From: Bacteroidota bacterium
GTDB lineage: Bacteria; Bacteroidota; Bacteroidia; Bacteroidales; JAAUTT01
DNA length: 34,680 bases
Reading direction: 5' to 3'
NCBI GenBank assembly: GCA_021779665.1
Contig: JAJYAG010000060.1
Span: 1-34,680, forward strand
Each line of letters starts with the position of its first letter. The first letter of the stretch is position 1. Positions 1 to 10,837 of this stretch are shown piece after piece. A program made the translations under genes and the position numbers. The notes beneath the pieces are model-generated. The model made no database searches. It was not told the DNA's origin and saw only the letters and a list, made by a program, of their open reading frames with translations.

Positions 1-731
1 CAATGAAGGACAAATTTTTCGGCATCATTGCACACGACCTGAGAAATCCTTTTTCAATTTTATTGGGATCGTCGGAATTACTGATGAACTATATAGATAG
101 CATGAGTATTGCCGATATTAAAAAAATAGGTCATTCGGTTTATAACTCTGCCAAAGCAGGGTTTATGCTGCTCGAGAACTTGCTGGAATGGTCACGTACT
201 CAGACCGGTAATATCAAATATAACCCTCAGTTTGTGAATGTCAAAGAACTGATCGATTTTAATATTTCAGGAGTCCGGGTTTATTTCGAAAACAAAAATA
301 TAGACTTAATCACCGGAAGGATAGATGATATTGAAATCCGGGCGGATCAGAATATGATTAACACAATTCTACGAAACCTACTTAACAATGCTGTGAAGTT
401 TACCCATGCTAACGGTAAGATAATTGTTTCGGCGTTTAAGCAAAACAACAATATTATGTTTTCGGTAAAGGATAACGGTGTTGGTATATCCGAAGCTAAT
501 GTTGCAAAATTATTCCGTATTGATTCGCATTTTTCGAATACGGGAACGGCCATGGAAAGGGGAACCGGTTTAGGATTGCTGCTCTGTAAGGAGTTTATCG
601 AAAAACATGGCGGACGAATCTGGGTCGACAGCAAGGAAGGAATGGGCAGTGAATTCAAATTTACAATTCCGCTTAGCTTAATTGGTGAGGATATAACAGT
701 CGTCACCGGAATTTCAGCCTCGGTACACTAA
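1..731 (+). CDS. Histidine kinase, C-terminal part (5' end outside window)
   Basis: This is the transmitter part of a sensor histidine kinase, which would autophosphorylate on His and pass phosphate to a response regulator. Counting from the ATG at base 3, the H-box FFGIIAHDLRNPF puts the phosphorylated His at 11, the dimerisation helices cover about 1-70, and the HATPase domain shows the N-box (LRNLLNNAVKFT, 123-134), DNGVGIS (157-163) and GTGLGLLL (187-194). The H-box sits almost at the first codon, so the Met at base 3 is very probably internal and the sensor half lies upstream of the window. It has no C-terminal receiver. It converges with the next kinase gene with only 2 bases between the stops, so no separate terminator fits there. 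Family call is sure; the signal sensed is unknown. Confidence 0.9.
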   Translation, partial: MKDKFFGIIAHDLRNPFSILLGSSELLMNYIDSMSIADIKKIGHSVYNSAKAGFMLLENLLEWSRTQTGNIKYNPQFVNVKELIDFNISGVRVYFENKNIDLITGRIDDIEIRADQNMINTILRNLLNNAVKFTHANGKIIVSAFKQNNNIMFSVKDNGVGISEANVAKLFRIDSHFSNTGTAMERGTGLGLLLCKEFIEKHGGRIWVDSKEGMGSEFKFTIPLSLIGEDITVVTGISASVH

Positions 732-733
732 CC

Positions 734-1882
734 TTAATCACTTTCGGGCGACTTGTTGCTTAGGGTGAAAAAGAAGCTGGTACCTTCATTTTCTTTCGAT
801 TCCACCCATATGTTACCATCGTGCCATTCAACAATTTTTTTGCAAACCGATAATCCTATTCCTGTTCCGGGATATCTGGTTTGTAGCTCTATTCTTTGAA
901 ATATTAAAAAAATTCTTTCGTAATATTCAGGAGCAATGCCAATTCCATTATCCTTAACTTCGAATAAATCAACCTTATCCTGTTTTTTACATGATATATG
1001 AATTCTGGGAGGTTCATTTTCCTTCCTGAACTTAATGGCATTGCTTAACAGATTTTGAAACAGCCGCATTATCTGTGTTTCCTCACAATAAAGAACCGGC
1101 AACGGATCGAAACTTATTTCCGCTCCATTTTCTTCAATTAAAGGTTTAAGGTTGTTAATTGCCTCCTTAAGAATATCGGTGGTGTCTTTTTTTTCGAACT
1201 TTTTGGCCCTGGTTGATATTCTTGAATAAGTGAGTAAATCGTGGATTAATGCCTGCATTTTTTTGGCTCCGTTAACGGCAAACTGTATGTATTCGCGGGC
1301 ATTGTCGTCCAATTGCCCGCTGTACTTTTTATCCAATAATTGCGTAAACATGGCTACCATCCGAAGCGGTTCCTGCAGGTCGTGTGAAGCAACGTAGGCA
1401 AATTGTTCAAGATCCCTGTTCGATTGTTCCAACCTTTTATTAGAGTGAAGGAGTTCCTGGTTGATTCTGGACAGTTGCTCTGCTTGCATTTGCTCTTTCT
1501 TACGGAGAAAATAAAGATCGAGGAACACTTTTACCTTTGCCAGCAGAAATTCTTCGTTGAAAGGGAAAAAAATGTAATCCACGGCTCCCAGAGAGTACCC
1601 TTTGGATGCATTGTATTCGCCAACATTGTATGCGGTTATAAATATTATGGGTACAGTACTCGTTTTGGTTCTTTCCCTGATGAGTTTTGCCGTTTCAAAA
1701 CCGTCCATAACAGGCATACGGACATCGAGCAATATAACTGCAATTTCATATTTCAATAAAGCTCTTAATCCATCTTCGCCCGAGCTGCATTTAATAATGT
1801 TCTGGTTCAGTGTTTTTAACAGAACTTCCAGTAAATTCAATTTGTTTGGATCGTCGTCGATAATTAAAATGTTAGCCTTCAT
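734..1882 (-). CDS. Response regulator-histidine kinase (REC-HisKA-HATPase)
   Basis: A 382-residue cytoplasmic protein with an N-terminal receiver joined to a kinase. The receiver (about 4-120) has the acidic pocket DDD at 9-11, the phospho-acceptor Asp53 in LLDVRMP, and Thr83. A coiled coil covers about 125-160, the H-box FAYVASHDLQEPL carries His167, and the ATPase has the N-box near 274-285, DNGIGIA (311-317) and GTGIGLS (339-345). The architecture resembles kinases that receive phosphate from a partner hybrid kinase and pass it on. The giant hybrid kinase lies 82 bases upstream on the same strand, so the pair may be co-transcribed. Oddity: the conserved receiver Lys-Pro is Phe106-Pro107 here (VDYIFFPFNEEF), so the usual switch lysine is missing. 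No membrane segment. Confidence 0.9.
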   Translation of the reverse strand: MKANILIIDDDPNKLNLLEVLLKTLNQNIIKCSSGEDGLRALLKYEIAVILLDVRMPVMDGFETAKLIRERTKTSTVPIIFITAYNVGEYNASKGYSLGAVDYIFFPFNEEFLLAKVKVFLDLYFLRKKEQMQAEQLSRINQELLHSNKRLEQSNRDLEQFAYVASHDLQEPLRMVAMFTQLLDKKYSGQLDDNAREYIQFAVNGAKKMQALIHDLLTYSRISTRAKKFEKKDTTDILKEAINNLKPLIEENGAEISFDPLPVLYCEETQIMRLFQNLLSNAIKFRKENEPPRIHISCKKQDKVDLFEVKDNGIGIAPEYYERIFLIFQRIELQTRYPGTGIGLSVCKKIVEWHDGNIWVESKENEGTSFFFTLSNKSPESD

Positions 1883-1964
1883 TATTCTTTAATTGAACAT
1901 GAAAATTAATGTTTTTTTATAAAGCTTTATCATTTGTTTTTAGGTGTTAATAATGGCTTCTAAA

Positions 1965-4900
1965 TTATCGGTATAACCAGACTCTCATGAGCGAAAGCAG
2001 TTGTTTTGCATCAACCGGTTTGGTAATATAATCGGAAGCTCCTGCTTCGAGACATTTAAATCGGTCGTCTTTCATAGCTTTTGCAGTTACAGCTATTATC
2101 GGAACCTTGTTGTATGCCTTCATATTTCTTATGGCGCGGGCGGTCTCGTAACCATCCATTTCAGGCATCATAATATCAAGTAAAATAATATCGATATCGG
2201 GTGTTTTTTTAAGAATGTCCAGGGCATTCTTCCCGTTTTCAGCATTTGTAACCAGCAGTTCATGTTTTTCGAGAAGTCCGGTCAGGGCAAAAATGTTCCG
2301 GATGTCGTCGTCCACAATTAGTACCTTTTTGCCTGCCAGGGTATAGTCGCTTTGATAAAGCCGCTCAAGGATTTTTCGCTTATCCTCCGGAAGATTATCA
2401 ATTGGCCGGTGCAGAAACAGTGTGGTTTCGTCCAGGATTCTTTCCACTGACTGAGTGCTTTTTGCAATGATACGGTTGGTATATTTATTCAGCAGCTCGT
2501 TTTCGTCTTTATTCAAATCCTTGGCCGTGTGAATTATTACAGGTGTGAATTTAGACATAGGAGTGGATGAAAGTTGATCGAGAAAGCTGAAACCACTCAT
2601 GCCCGGTAATTTGATGTCGAGGAGGAGGCAGTCGTATTTTTGTTTCTTCATGAGTTTAAGTGCAGTTTCTGCTGAATCGGCCTCGGATATGATTACGTCC
2701 CTGTGGGCAATTAGTTTTTTGATTTCAGTGCGTTCCTCCTTGCTGTCTTCAATAATTAACAGGCGTTTTTGCCGGCTTGTATATTCCCTGATATTTTCAA
2801 AGACTTCCATAAGTTTTTCTTCGGTAACAGGTTTTGTTAAACAGCCAAAAGCACCCGACTGCAAAGCATTTATCCGGCTTTCTTCGCCGCTGATAAGTAA
2901 AATTGGTATATGCCGGGTTTCAGGATTTAGTTTTAAACGTGCCAGAATGGTAAGGCCGTCCATATCGGGTAAATTAATATCAATGGTAATGGCCAGCGGC
3001 TTATATTTATTGATCAGAAGGGGAACCGCATCGCCATTATTACAAATAATGCCCTTAAATTTCTTTTTATGGGCTACTTGTAGTAAAATGTCGGCAAAGG
3101 TGTTATCGTCTTCCACAATCAGAATCACTTTATCGTCCTTATGGATTGTAAATCTGTCATCTCTTATAATATCCACCCTTTCGTGAAACTCCGACCGGAA
3201 TTTTGCAGCGCTTATGGGTTGTGAATCTTCCAGTCCGGTGAATATTTTTTCCGAAATAAAAGTTTGTGAGTTATAGGGCTTTATGTCGATGTCGGTGAAT
3301 TTTTGAGGGATAAGCAGTGTGAAAGTACTACCCTCGCCTTGAGCGCTTGAAAGTTTGATTTCGCCACGGAGTAAACGTGCTATCTCGCGACTTATGGAGA
3401 GCCCCAGACCTGTGCCGCCATATTTTCTGCTGGTACTTCCATCGGCCTGCTGAAAAGCTTCAAAAATTATCTGCTGCTTTTCTTTCGGAATTCCAATACC
3501 TGTGTCCGAAACTTCAAATCCAACCACCAGATCTGCTGTGTTTAGTATTATATTTTCATCGTTCCATCCACTATTTGCCTTATAGATTTTAAGCTTTACA
3601 TTTCCTTTAAAGGTAAATTTAAAAGCATTGGACAACAGGTTTTTAAGAACCTGATGCAGCCTCTTATTATCCGACTGGATTGCCTGTGGTAATTCAGGAT
3701 CTATGTGAATGCTGAATTTCAGTTTCTTGGCTGCTGCAATTTCCCGGAAGGTTTGTTCCATTTGCAGTTTCAGGGTTGTCAGCTCAATGGTTTCGAGATT
3801 AATGGTAGCGGTTCCCGATTCAATTTTAGAAAGATCGAGAATATCATTAATAAGATTCAGAAGGTCGTTTCCGGCATTATGAATGATAGACGCTGATTCC
3901 AGCTGCTTGGATGTAAGGTTTTTTTCCGAATTTTCAACAAACTGATTTGAAAGAAGTAAAAGACTGTTTAAAGGTGTTCTTAGCTCGTGCGACATGTTTG
4001 CAAGGAACTCTGATTTGTATTTTGAAGTTATGGCTAACTGGGTGGCTTTTTCTTCCAGCTCCGATTTTGCTTTTTCAACCTCAGTATTTTTCTTTTCCAC
4101 TTCCGATTTTTGCTCCGTCAACATTTTTGCCTTTTCTTCAAGCTCCTCGTTTGTCCGTTGTAATTCTTTCTGCTGAATGGAGAGTTCGCTGGTAAGGGAT
4201 TGCGACTGCTTCAGCAGAGCCTCTGTCCGGCTGCCTGCTTCTATTGCATTTATTACAATCCCAAGGTTGTCTACAAGCTGTTCCAGAAACATCTGATAAG
4301 TAACGTTAAATTCGGAAAACGAAGCGAGTTCTATTACGGCTTTCACTGTTCCTTCAAAGATAATGGGCAGTATGATAATGTTTAAAGGAGAAGCTTCTCC
4401 TAACCCCGACGATATTTTAATATAGTTACCGGGTACATTGGTAATAAGTAAGCGCTTCTTTTCAATTGCACATTGCCCTATCAGGCCTTCGCCAAAGGAA
4501 TAAACTTTCGAGATATGCCGGCGTTCCATATAGCCATAAGATGAAAATAATTTTAGCTTCGAGGTTTTCTCCTTGTTTATTTCTTCAGTTTCCACTATGT
4601 AAAACAATCCATGCTGGGCATCAACCAAAGGAGCGAGTTCCGAAAGCATCATTTGTGCAACATTCATCATGTCGCGCTGCCCCTGTAGCATACCGGTAAA
4701 CTTGGCAATGTTTGTCTTGAGCCAGTTTTGCTCTGTATTGCGTTTGGTTGTTTCGGCAAGGTTTCGGATCATTTCATTGATTGTGTTTCTTAGGATTTTT
4801 ACCTCTCCTTTGGCTTCTACCTTTACTTCGCGTGTTAAGTCGCCCTGGATAACTGCAGTGGAAACTTCTGCAATGGCTCGTACCTGAGTTGTTAAATTGG

Positions 4901-7900
4901 CAGCAAGCATATTCACGTTTTCCACCAGATTTTTCCAGGCTCCGGCAGCCCCGGGTACGTTGGCCTGGCCTCCTAAACGACCTTCCACACCTACTTCGCG
5001 TGCAACCCCGATTACCTGATCGGAGAACGTAGCCAAAGTGTCGCTCATACTGTTGATAGTATCAGCAAGTTCAGCAATTTCACCTTTTGCCTGAACGGTG
5101 AGTTTTTGTTTTAAATCCCCGTTGGCTACTGCGGTTACTACTTTGGCGATACCTCTTACCTGGTCGGTGAGGTTGTTTGCCATAATATTTACGTTATCGG
5201 TAAGATTTTTCCAGGTGCCGCCAACACCTTTCACAACTGATTGCCCGCCAAGCTTACCTTCGGTACCAACCTCCTTGGCCACACGGGTTACTTCTGCCGC
5301 AAAGGAGTTTAGTTGATCCACCATGGTATTGATAGTGTTTTTAAGCTCGAGAATTTCGCCGCGGGCATCTACGGTGATTGTTTTGGATAAATCGCCATTG
5401 GCAACAGCGGTTGTTACACTGGCAATATTACGTACCTGGTTGGTAAGGTTTGTTGCCATTATGTTTACATTATCGGTGAGGTCCTTCCAGATCCCGGCCA
5501 CACCTTTAACATCAGCCTGGCCTCCCAAACGCCCTTCTGAACCTACCTCACGGGCTACACGGGTAACCTCTGAAGCAAAACCATTCAGCTGGTCAACCAT
5601 GATGTTTACCGTGTCTTTCAATTCCTGGATTTCACCTTTTGCATCAATGGTGATCTTGCGGCGTAAATCTCCATTGGCAACAGCCGTTGTAACCAGCGCA
5701 ATGTTACGTACCTGCTGGGTAAGGTTGTTCGCCATCATATTCACGTTATCGGTAAGGTTCTTCCATATTCCCGAAACGTCTTTCACATCAGCCTGACCAC
5801 CAAGTTTACCATCACTACCTACTTCGCGTGCTACACGGGTTACTTCGGCAGCAAAAGAGTTAAGGCGGTCTACCATGGTGTTAATCGTATTTTTCAGTTC
5901 CAGAATTTCACCCTGAGCATCTACGGTAATTTTTTGGGTTAAGTCGCCCGAGGCTACCGAAGTGGTTACGGCTGCAATGTTACGAACCTGGTTGGTAAGG
6001 TTCGAAGCCATAAAGTTTACGTTATCTGTCAGATCTTTCCATACGCCGGCAACACCCTTTACATCAGCCTGTCCACCCAGTTTGCCGTCTACACCTACTT
6101 CGCGCGATACACGAGTAACTTCCGCAGCAAAGGAGTTCAACTGGTCTACCATGGTGTTAACTGTATTTTTCAACTCCAGAATCTCTCCTTTCACATCCAC
6201 GGTAATCTTTTTGGTAAGGTCGCCGGTTGCTACCGCCGTCGTTACCAAGGCAATATTTCGCACCTGATTGGTGAGGTTTCCTGCTAACAGGTTCACACTG
6301 TCGGTTAAGTCTTTCCAGGTTCCTGAAACGCCTTTAACATCGGCCTGCCCGCCCAAAATACCATCCGACCCTACCTCTTTCGAAACACGGGTTACTTCCG
6401 ATGCAAAAGAGCTAAGCTGGTCCACCATGATGTTGATTGTATCTTTCAGTTCGAGAATTTCACCTTTGGCGTCTACGGTAATTTTCTTTTTTAAATCACC
6501 GTTAGCCACCGAAGTCGTTACCAGGGCTATGTTACGCACCTGATTTGTGAGGTTCCCCGCAAGCATGTTTACACTATCAGTGAGGTCCTTCCAGGTTCCC
6601 GAAACGCCTTTCACGTCAGCCTGTCCTCCCAGTTTACCTTCATCGCCTACTTCGCGGGACACGCGTGTTACTTCCGAGGCAAAGGAATTGAGCTGGTCTA
6701 CCATGGTATTGATGGTTTCTTTCAGCTCGAGAATTTCACCTTTAGCATCGGCGGTGATCTTTTTGGTTAAGTCGCCCGACGCTACCGCTGTAGTAACCTG
6801 CGAAATGTTACGAACCTGGTTGGTGAGGTTGTTCGCCATGGAGTTTACATTCTCGGTAAGTTCACGCCATATGCCCGATACATCCTTTACAACAGCCTGG
6901 CCCCCGAGCTTTCCGTCCGAACCTACTTCTTTCGATACACGGGTAACTTCTGATGCGAAAGAGCTAAGCTGGTCCACCATGGTGTTGATGGTTACTTTTA
7001 ATTCCAGAATTTCGCCAAAAGCATCTACGGTAATTTTTTTCGCCAGGTCGCCTTTGGCAACAGCTGTAGTAACCGCCGCAATATTACGCACCTGCGTGGT
7101 GAGGTTACTGGCCATAGAGTTTACGTTGTCCGTAAGATCCTTCCAAACACCACCAACTCCCGAAACAATGGCCTGACCGCCAAGTTTACCATCGGTACCT
7201 ACTTCTTTGGCTACACGGGTAACTTCCGAAGCAAACGAACGGAGTTGCTCCACCATTGTATTGATAACCTCTTTGAGCTGTAAAAATTCGCCCCGCACAT
7301 CCACGGTGATTTTTTTGGACAAGTCGCCTCCGGCCACAGCAACCGTAACATCGACAATATTGCGTACCTGAGCAGTAAGGTTGTTTGTCATCAGGTTAAC
7401 CGAGTCGGTGAGCTCTTTCCAGCGCCCGTGCATCTCGATGGATCTGGCGTTTCCTCCAAGTTTTCCTTCGTTACCCATTTCGCGGACTACATTGTAAACC
7501 TCGTTCGAAAAGTGATTCAGTTGAGCCACCATGGCATTTACAATTTTCGCCGAACGCAGAAAGTCGCCTTTAAGCTGAAAACCTCCCGGCTCAATATCTA
7601 TGGTCTGGGTTAAGTCGCCACGACTTACTGCCGATACAACCCTTGTAATTTCGGTAATCGGGGAGGAGAGGCCATCGATAATCGCATTTATATTTTCGGT
7701 AGTTTTATCCCATACATGCATGTTCAGGCCCGGGTGAAGACGCTGTTTTATGCTGCCGTTTTGATTGATTGCCACAGCTAGCTCTTCTATGGATTTACCT
7801 AGTATTTCGTTGTTCTGAATTACCTGATTTAAGGTATCGGCAACTTTTCCTGCAATACCTGTAAGGTTATTAGGCATCCGGACAGATGTATCGCCATTTT

Positions 7901-7961
7901 TCAGAGCGGTTAAAACATCCAGAAGCACGGAATTGTCAATTTGTTCTGTAACGTGTTGCAT
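1965..7961 (-). CDS. Giant soluble poly-HAMP hybrid histidine kinase with three receivers
   Basis: A 1998-residue hybrid kinase with no signal peptide or membrane helix, so probably cytoplasmic. Domain order: a degenerate HAMP-like start (1-104), a divergent HAMP pair (105-201), nine near-identical 92-residue HAMP-pair units (202-1029), a half unit (1030 to about 1082), a GAF-like domain (about 1105-1245), a coiled coil (about 1245-1310), HisKA with His1325 in MSHELRTP, HATPase (about 1435-1550, with DTGIGIP and GTGLGLSI), and three receivers with acceptor Asp1661, Asp1782 and Asp1929. Each HAMP unit carries GDL..KITVDA.GEI.ELK and then a second half with VG..G.LGGQA. Tandem HAMP arrays of this kind are known from fungal group III (Nik1-type) osmosensing kinases; the bacterial stimulus is unknown. 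Receiver 2 has Lys without the following Pro. It probably signals to the receiver-kinase encoded next on the same strand. Confidence 0.93.
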   Translation of the reverse strand: MQHVTEQIDNSVLLDVLTALKNGDTSVRMPNNLTGIAGKVADTLNQVIQNNEILGKSIEELAVAINQNGSIKQRLHPGLNMHVWDKTTENINAIIDGLSSPITEITRVVSAVSRGDLTQTIDIEPGGFQLKGDFLRSAKIVNAMVAQLNHFSNEVYNVVREMGNEGKLGGNARSIEMHGRWKELTDSVNLMTNNLTAQVRNIVDVTVAVAGGDLSKKITVDVRGEFLQLKEVINTMVEQLRSFASEVTRVAKEVGTDGKLGGQAIVSGVGGVWKDLTDNVNSMASNLTTQVRNIAAVTTAVAKGDLAKKITVDAFGEILELKVTINTMVDQLSSFASEVTRVSKEVGSDGKLGGQAVVKDVSGIWRELTENVNSMANNLTNQVRNISQVTTAVASGDLTKKITADAKGEILELKETINTMVDQLNSFASEVTRVSREVGDEGKLGGQADVKGVSGTWKDLTDSVNMLAGNLTNQVRNIALVTTSVANGDLKKKITVDAKGEILELKDTINIMVDQLSSFASEVTRVSKEVGSDGILGGQADVKGVSGTWKDLTDSVNLLAGNLTNQVRNIALVTTAVATGDLTKKITVDVKGEILELKNTVNTMVDQLNSFAAEVTRVSREVGVDGKLGGQADVKGVAGVWKDLTDNVNFMASNLTNQVRNIAAVTTSVASGDLTQKITVDAQGEILELKNTINTMVDRLNSFAAEVTRVAREVGSDGKLGGQADVKDVSGIWKNLTDNVNMMANNLTQQVRNIALVTTAVANGDLRRKITIDAKGEIQELKDTVNIMVDQLNGFASEVTRVAREVGSEGRLGGQADVKGVAGIWKDLTDNVNIMATNLTNQVRNIASVTTAVANGDLSKTITVDARGEILELKNTINTMVDQLNSFAAEVTRVAKEVGTEGKLGGQSVVKGVGGTWKNLTDNVNIMANNLTDQVRGIAKVVTAVANGDLKQKLTVQAKGEIAELADTINSMSDTLATFSDQVIGVAREVGVEGRLGGQANVPGAAGAWKNLVENVNMLAANLTTQVRAIAEVSTAVIQGDLTREVKVEAKGEVKILRNTINEMIRNLAETTKRNTEQNWLKTNIAKFTGMLQGQRDMMNVAQMMLSELAPLVDAQHGLFYIVETEEINKEKTSKLKLFSSYGYMERRHISKVYSFGEGLIGQCAIEKKRLLITNVPGNYIKISSGLGEASPLNIIILPIIFEGTVKAVIELASFSEFNVTYQMFLEQLVDNLGIVINAIEAGSRTEALLKQSQSLTSELSIQQKELQRTNEELEEKAKMLTEQKSEVEKKNTEVEKAKSELEEKATQLAITSKYKSEFLANMSHELRTPLNSLLLLSNQFVENSEKNLTSKQLESASIIHNAGNDLLNLINDILDLSKIESGTATINLETIELTTLKLQMEQTFREIAAAKKLKFSIHIDPELPQAIQSDNKRLHQVLKNLLSNAFKFTFKGNVKLKIYKANSGWNDENIILNTADLVVGFEVSDTGIGIPKEKQQIIFEAFQQADGSTSRKYGGTGLGLSISREIARLLRGEIKLSSAQGEGSTFTLLIPQKFTDIDIKPYNSQTFISEKIFTGLEDSQPISAAKFRSEFHERVDIIRDDRFTIHKDDKVILIVEDDNTFADILLQVAHKKKFKGIICNNGDAVPLLINKYKPLAITIDINLPDMDGLTILARLKLNPETRHIPILLISGEESRINALQSGAFGCLTKPVTEEKLMEVFENIREYTSRQKRLLIIEDSKEERTEIKKLIAHRDVIISEADSAETALKLMKKQKYDCLLLDIKLPGMSGFSFLDQLSSTPMSKFTPVIIHTAKDLNKDENELLNKYTNRIIAKSTQSVERILDETTLFLHRPIDNLPEDKRKILERLYQSDYTLAGKKVLIVDDDIRNIFALTGLLEKHELLVTNAENGKNALDILKKTPDIDIILLDIMMPEMDGYETARAIRNMKAYNKVPIIAVTAKAMKDDRFKCLEAGASDYITKPVDAKQLLSLMRVWLYR
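4875..7358 (-). repeat. Nine tandem 276-bp repeats encoding HAMP pairs
   Basis: Nine consecutive in-frame units of exactly 276 bases (92 codons) lie inside the giant kinase gene, corresponding to residues 202-1029. Units share long nearly identical stretches, such as the codons for EVTRV..EVG and LTNQVRN, but differ at scattered, often silent positions, so they are diverged and not freshly amplified. More divergent half-units flank them on both sides. Recombination between units would change array length in frame. Confidence 0.92.
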
Positions 7962-8272
7962 GTGTAAAAAGGATCTAGAGATTGAGTGTAATATTATCCG
8001 TTAGGTAAAAGTCTAAACCATATCAATAGTTAATTGTGTTTCTGACGAATCTGATAGTGAGATTTTATAAAATAAACCCTCAGGTTAGAAGAATGTTTTT
8101 GAAAACTTGAAATTGAAGGACAGGGAAACCTTAGAAACATTTATGTGGAGATCGGTTAAAACAGGTTTAATTGTTTTTATACTTCGCTTTGTTTTTTGAA
8201 TAAAAAGGGGTTATTTTACACTTATTATTATCATGAATTCGGTGCTAACATCAGATTCGTTTACTAACTATA
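7962..8272. other. Divergent intergenic region, giant kinase / GH2
   Basis: These 311 A+T-rich bases separate the minus-strand kinase from the plus-strand glycosidase and should hold promoters for both. I found no convincing TTTG / TAnnTTTG pair in either direction, no stable hairpin and no open frame that looks coding. Confidence 0.6.
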
Positions 8273-10690
8273 ATGATCATGAAAACACAACAAAAGCAAG
8301 TCTTTCTTTTTTTAACATTGCTGTTTCTGTCGCAAATACTCGTCAGAGCCCAGGTTTCTTTTGGGAAACCCGAAAAGATCAACGAGCAATGGGAGTTTTA
8401 CCTGGGCGAAAATCCCGGTGAAAAAACCAAATGGCGGATGATAAATCTGCCACACGACTGGAGCGTTGAAGGTGTACTTAACCCGTCGTTAGCTGCCTGC
8501 ACAGGATTTCTTCCGGGAGGAATTGCATGGTATCGTAAAAATATAAATATACCATCAGCCAGAAAGGGAGAAAAAATTTATATCTGCTTTGAAGGAATTC
8601 AGAACAGGAGCGAAGTTTTTATCAATGGAAAGCTTTTGGGTAAAAGACCCAGCGGGTATGTCTCCTTTATGTACGACCTCACGCCTTTTATCAGTTACGA
8701 TAAGGAGAATCAGATTACAGTAAAGGTGGATCATTCGTTGTATGCCGATTCCAGGTGGTATAACGGTTCCGGAATTTACCGGAATGTTTGGCTGGTATAC
8801 GCCAATCCTGTTCACATTTCCCAATGGGGTGTATTTTGCTACCCAAAATCGGTTACTGATAAACGGGCAGAGATGAACGTGGAATGTGAGCTTGAAAACA
8901 ATTCTGCTAATTCCGTTGCCTTAACTGTGCAAAACCGTCTTCTGGATGCATCGGGAAAAGTTGTTTCAACCGGTTCGGCAAAGGTAAAACTCAATGCCGG
9001 CGAAAAATTGAAAAACAATATGACCTTAGCGGTTAACAATCCTTCGTTATGGAATTTAAAGATGCCATATTTATATTCGTTAAAGACAACTATTACAGAG
9101 TCAGGTAAAGTTGTTGACGAAGCCACTATCAAAACCGGAATTCGTCAGTTTTCTTTCAGCCCCGACAAAGGTTTTGCTTTGAACGGCGAGAATATGAAAA
9201 TGAAAGGTTTGTGTTTACACCACGATGCCGGAGTGCTTGGGGCTGCTGTTCCGCGCGAAGTATGGGAACGCCGGTTAAAGGCTCTTAAATCTCTCGGATG
9301 CAATGCTGTCCGGATGACACACAATCTCCATAATCCCGATGTTTACGAATTGTGCGACGAACTGGGATTACTCGTGATGAACGAAGTTTTCGACGAGTGG
9401 GAATTTCCCAAACGGAAATGGATCAAAGGCTGGAATGCCGGAGAACCCGGATTTCAGGGAACTTACGATTTTTTTGAAGAATGGGGCCCGACTGATTTGG
9501 CCGATGGTGTGCGCCGCGACCGGAATCATCCCAGTATTTTTGCATGGAGTATTGGTAATGAAGTGGATTATCCAAACGATCCTTATTCGCATCCTGTGCT
9601 GGATGGTACAAGTATAAGTCAGCCCATGTTCGGGGGTTATCAAACCAAGCAACCTCCGGCAGAGCGTTTGGGAATGATAGCCAAAAAACTTGCGGGAGTT
9701 GTTAAGAAATACGATCCGTATCGACCGGTTACTGCAGGGTTAGCTGGAGTGGTAATGTCGAACCAGACCGAATATCCCTTTGTTCTTGACATTGCCGGTT
9801 ACAATTACACCGAAAACAGATACGATGAGGATCATAAAACTTATCCCCAACGGGTAATTTATGGCAGCGAAAACCGGCACGATATGGCTGCATGGAAGGC
9901 TGTAAGAGATAAAGAGCATATTTTTGGCCAGTTTTTATGGACAGGGATCGATTATCTTGGAGAATCAGGCGGATGGCCCGCACGTGGTTTTTATTCGGGA
10001 TTGCTCGACTTTGCCGGATTTATGAAACCAAGGGGCTATTTCCGTAAAGCACTCTGGACTGCAGAACCAACAATTTACCTGGGAACTTACATAAACAGGC
10101 GGACTCAGGCGCCGCCTTCCATGGATGCCTGGCCAATCTGGAATTACGAAGATGGACAGCAAATCAGGGTTGTTTGCTATACCAATGCAAAAAAGGCGCA
10201 GTTATTCCTCAATAACCAGGCTGTGGGCGATATCAAAGATTATGATGACAATACAGGTATGTTATTTTGGGATATTCCTTTTAAACCTGGAGTTTTAACC
10301 GTAAAAGGTTACGATAATAATAACCAGGTTATCTGCGAAAATACCCTAAAGACTTCAAAGCAGCCATCTGTAATTCAACTACAGGTTTATAAACCTGAGA
10401 TAAGCAAAAACAGGGGTGTTGCCCAGGTGGAAATCTCCCTTTTGGATGAAGACGGTGTGCCTGCTATACTGGCTGATAATCTGCTGACTTGTTTGGTTGA
10501 CGGCCCTGGTAAACTTCTGGGATTGGAAGCCGGCGATAACAACGATACGGGGAATTACCAGGATAATATTCAGCGTGTTTATCACGGGCGAATGATAGCC
10601 TACATAGAAGCTACAGGCGAAGGTGAAATAAAGGTGAGTTTTTCTTCTCCATGGCTGAAAACGAAGTCAGTAAACATCATGGCAGAATAG
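8273..10690 (+). CDS. Secreted glycoside hydrolase family 2 (beta-galactosidase-like)
   Basis: An 805-residue exported glycosidase that would cleave beta-linked sugars from a poly- or oligosaccharide in the periplasm or at the surface. A signal peptide covers about 1-29 (hydrophobic FLFLTLLFLS, cut near VRAQ). The N-terminal sugar-binding domain shows LPHDWS and the typical GIYRNVWL region; an Ig-like domain follows, then the TIM barrel with HNLHNPDVYELCDELGLLV and RNHPSIFAWSIGNEV, where Glu430 is the expected acid/base. Glu533 in VIYGSENRHD is the expected nucleophile. The remaining 270 or so residues form accessory beta domains. An alternative Met two codons later (base 8279) gives an equally good signal peptide. 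No SusC/SusD pair, regulator or other glycosidase lies beside it, so the substrate cannot be inferred; beta-galactosidase is a family-level guess. Confidence 0.88.
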   Translation: MIMKTQQKQVFLFLTLLFLSQILVRAQVSFGKPEKINEQWEFYLGENPGEKTKWRMINLPHDWSVEGVLNPSLAACTGFLPGGIAWYRKNINIPSARKGEKIYICFEGIQNRSEVFINGKLLGKRPSGYVSFMYDLTPFISYDKENQITVKVDHSLYADSRWYNGSGIYRNVWLVYANPVHISQWGVFCYPKSVTDKRAEMNVECELENNSANSVALTVQNRLLDASGKVVSTGSAKVKLNAGEKLKNNMTLAVNNPSLWNLKMPYLYSLKTTITESGKVVDEATIKTGIRQFSFSPDKGFALNGENMKMKGLCLHHDAGVLGAAVPREVWERRLKALKSLGCNAVRMTHNLHNPDVYELCDELGLLVMNEVFDEWEFPKRKWIKGWNAGEPGFQGTYDFFEEWGPTDLADGVRRDRNHPSIFAWSIGNEVDYPNDPYSHPVLDGTSISQPMFGGYQTKQPPAERLGMIAKKLAGVVKKYDPYRPVTAGLAGVVMSNQTEYPFVLDIAGYNYTENRYDEDHKTYPQRVIYGSENRHDMAAWKAVRDKEHIFGQFLWTGIDYLGESGGWPARGFYSGLLDFAGFMKPRGYFRKALWTAEPTIYLGTYINRRTQAPPSMDAWPIWNYEDGQQIRVVCYTNAKKAQLFLNNQAVGDIKDYDDNTGMLFWDIPFKPGVLTVKGYDNNNQVICENTLKTSKQPSVIQLQVYKPEISKNRGVAQVEISLLDEDGVPAILADNLLTCLVDGPGKLLGLEAGDNNDTGNYQDNIQRVYHGRMIAYIEATGEGEIKVSFSSPWLKTKSVNIMAE

Positions 10691-10837
10691 CTTCCCGCAA
10701 CCGTTTTGTTGAATATCTGAACAATGAGAAATTTGTAGTTGCTATCATAAGCTTGTCCCTTATAATGGATGCATTTTGATATTAAATGCAAGAAAGAACA
10801 AAAGCCCGAATTGTTTGTAATATTGGGAAAACTCAAA

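Noticed and set aside
5098-7176. Long plus-strand open frames opposite the HAMP array
   Set aside because: They repeat with the same 276-base period as the kinase and are only its antisense shadow; the minus-strand product has full domain motifs.
4875-7358. Periodic repeats that could be mistaken for a CRISPR array
   Set aside because: The period is 276 bases, in frame, with diverged units and no short repeat/spacer pattern. No CRISPR array is present in the window.
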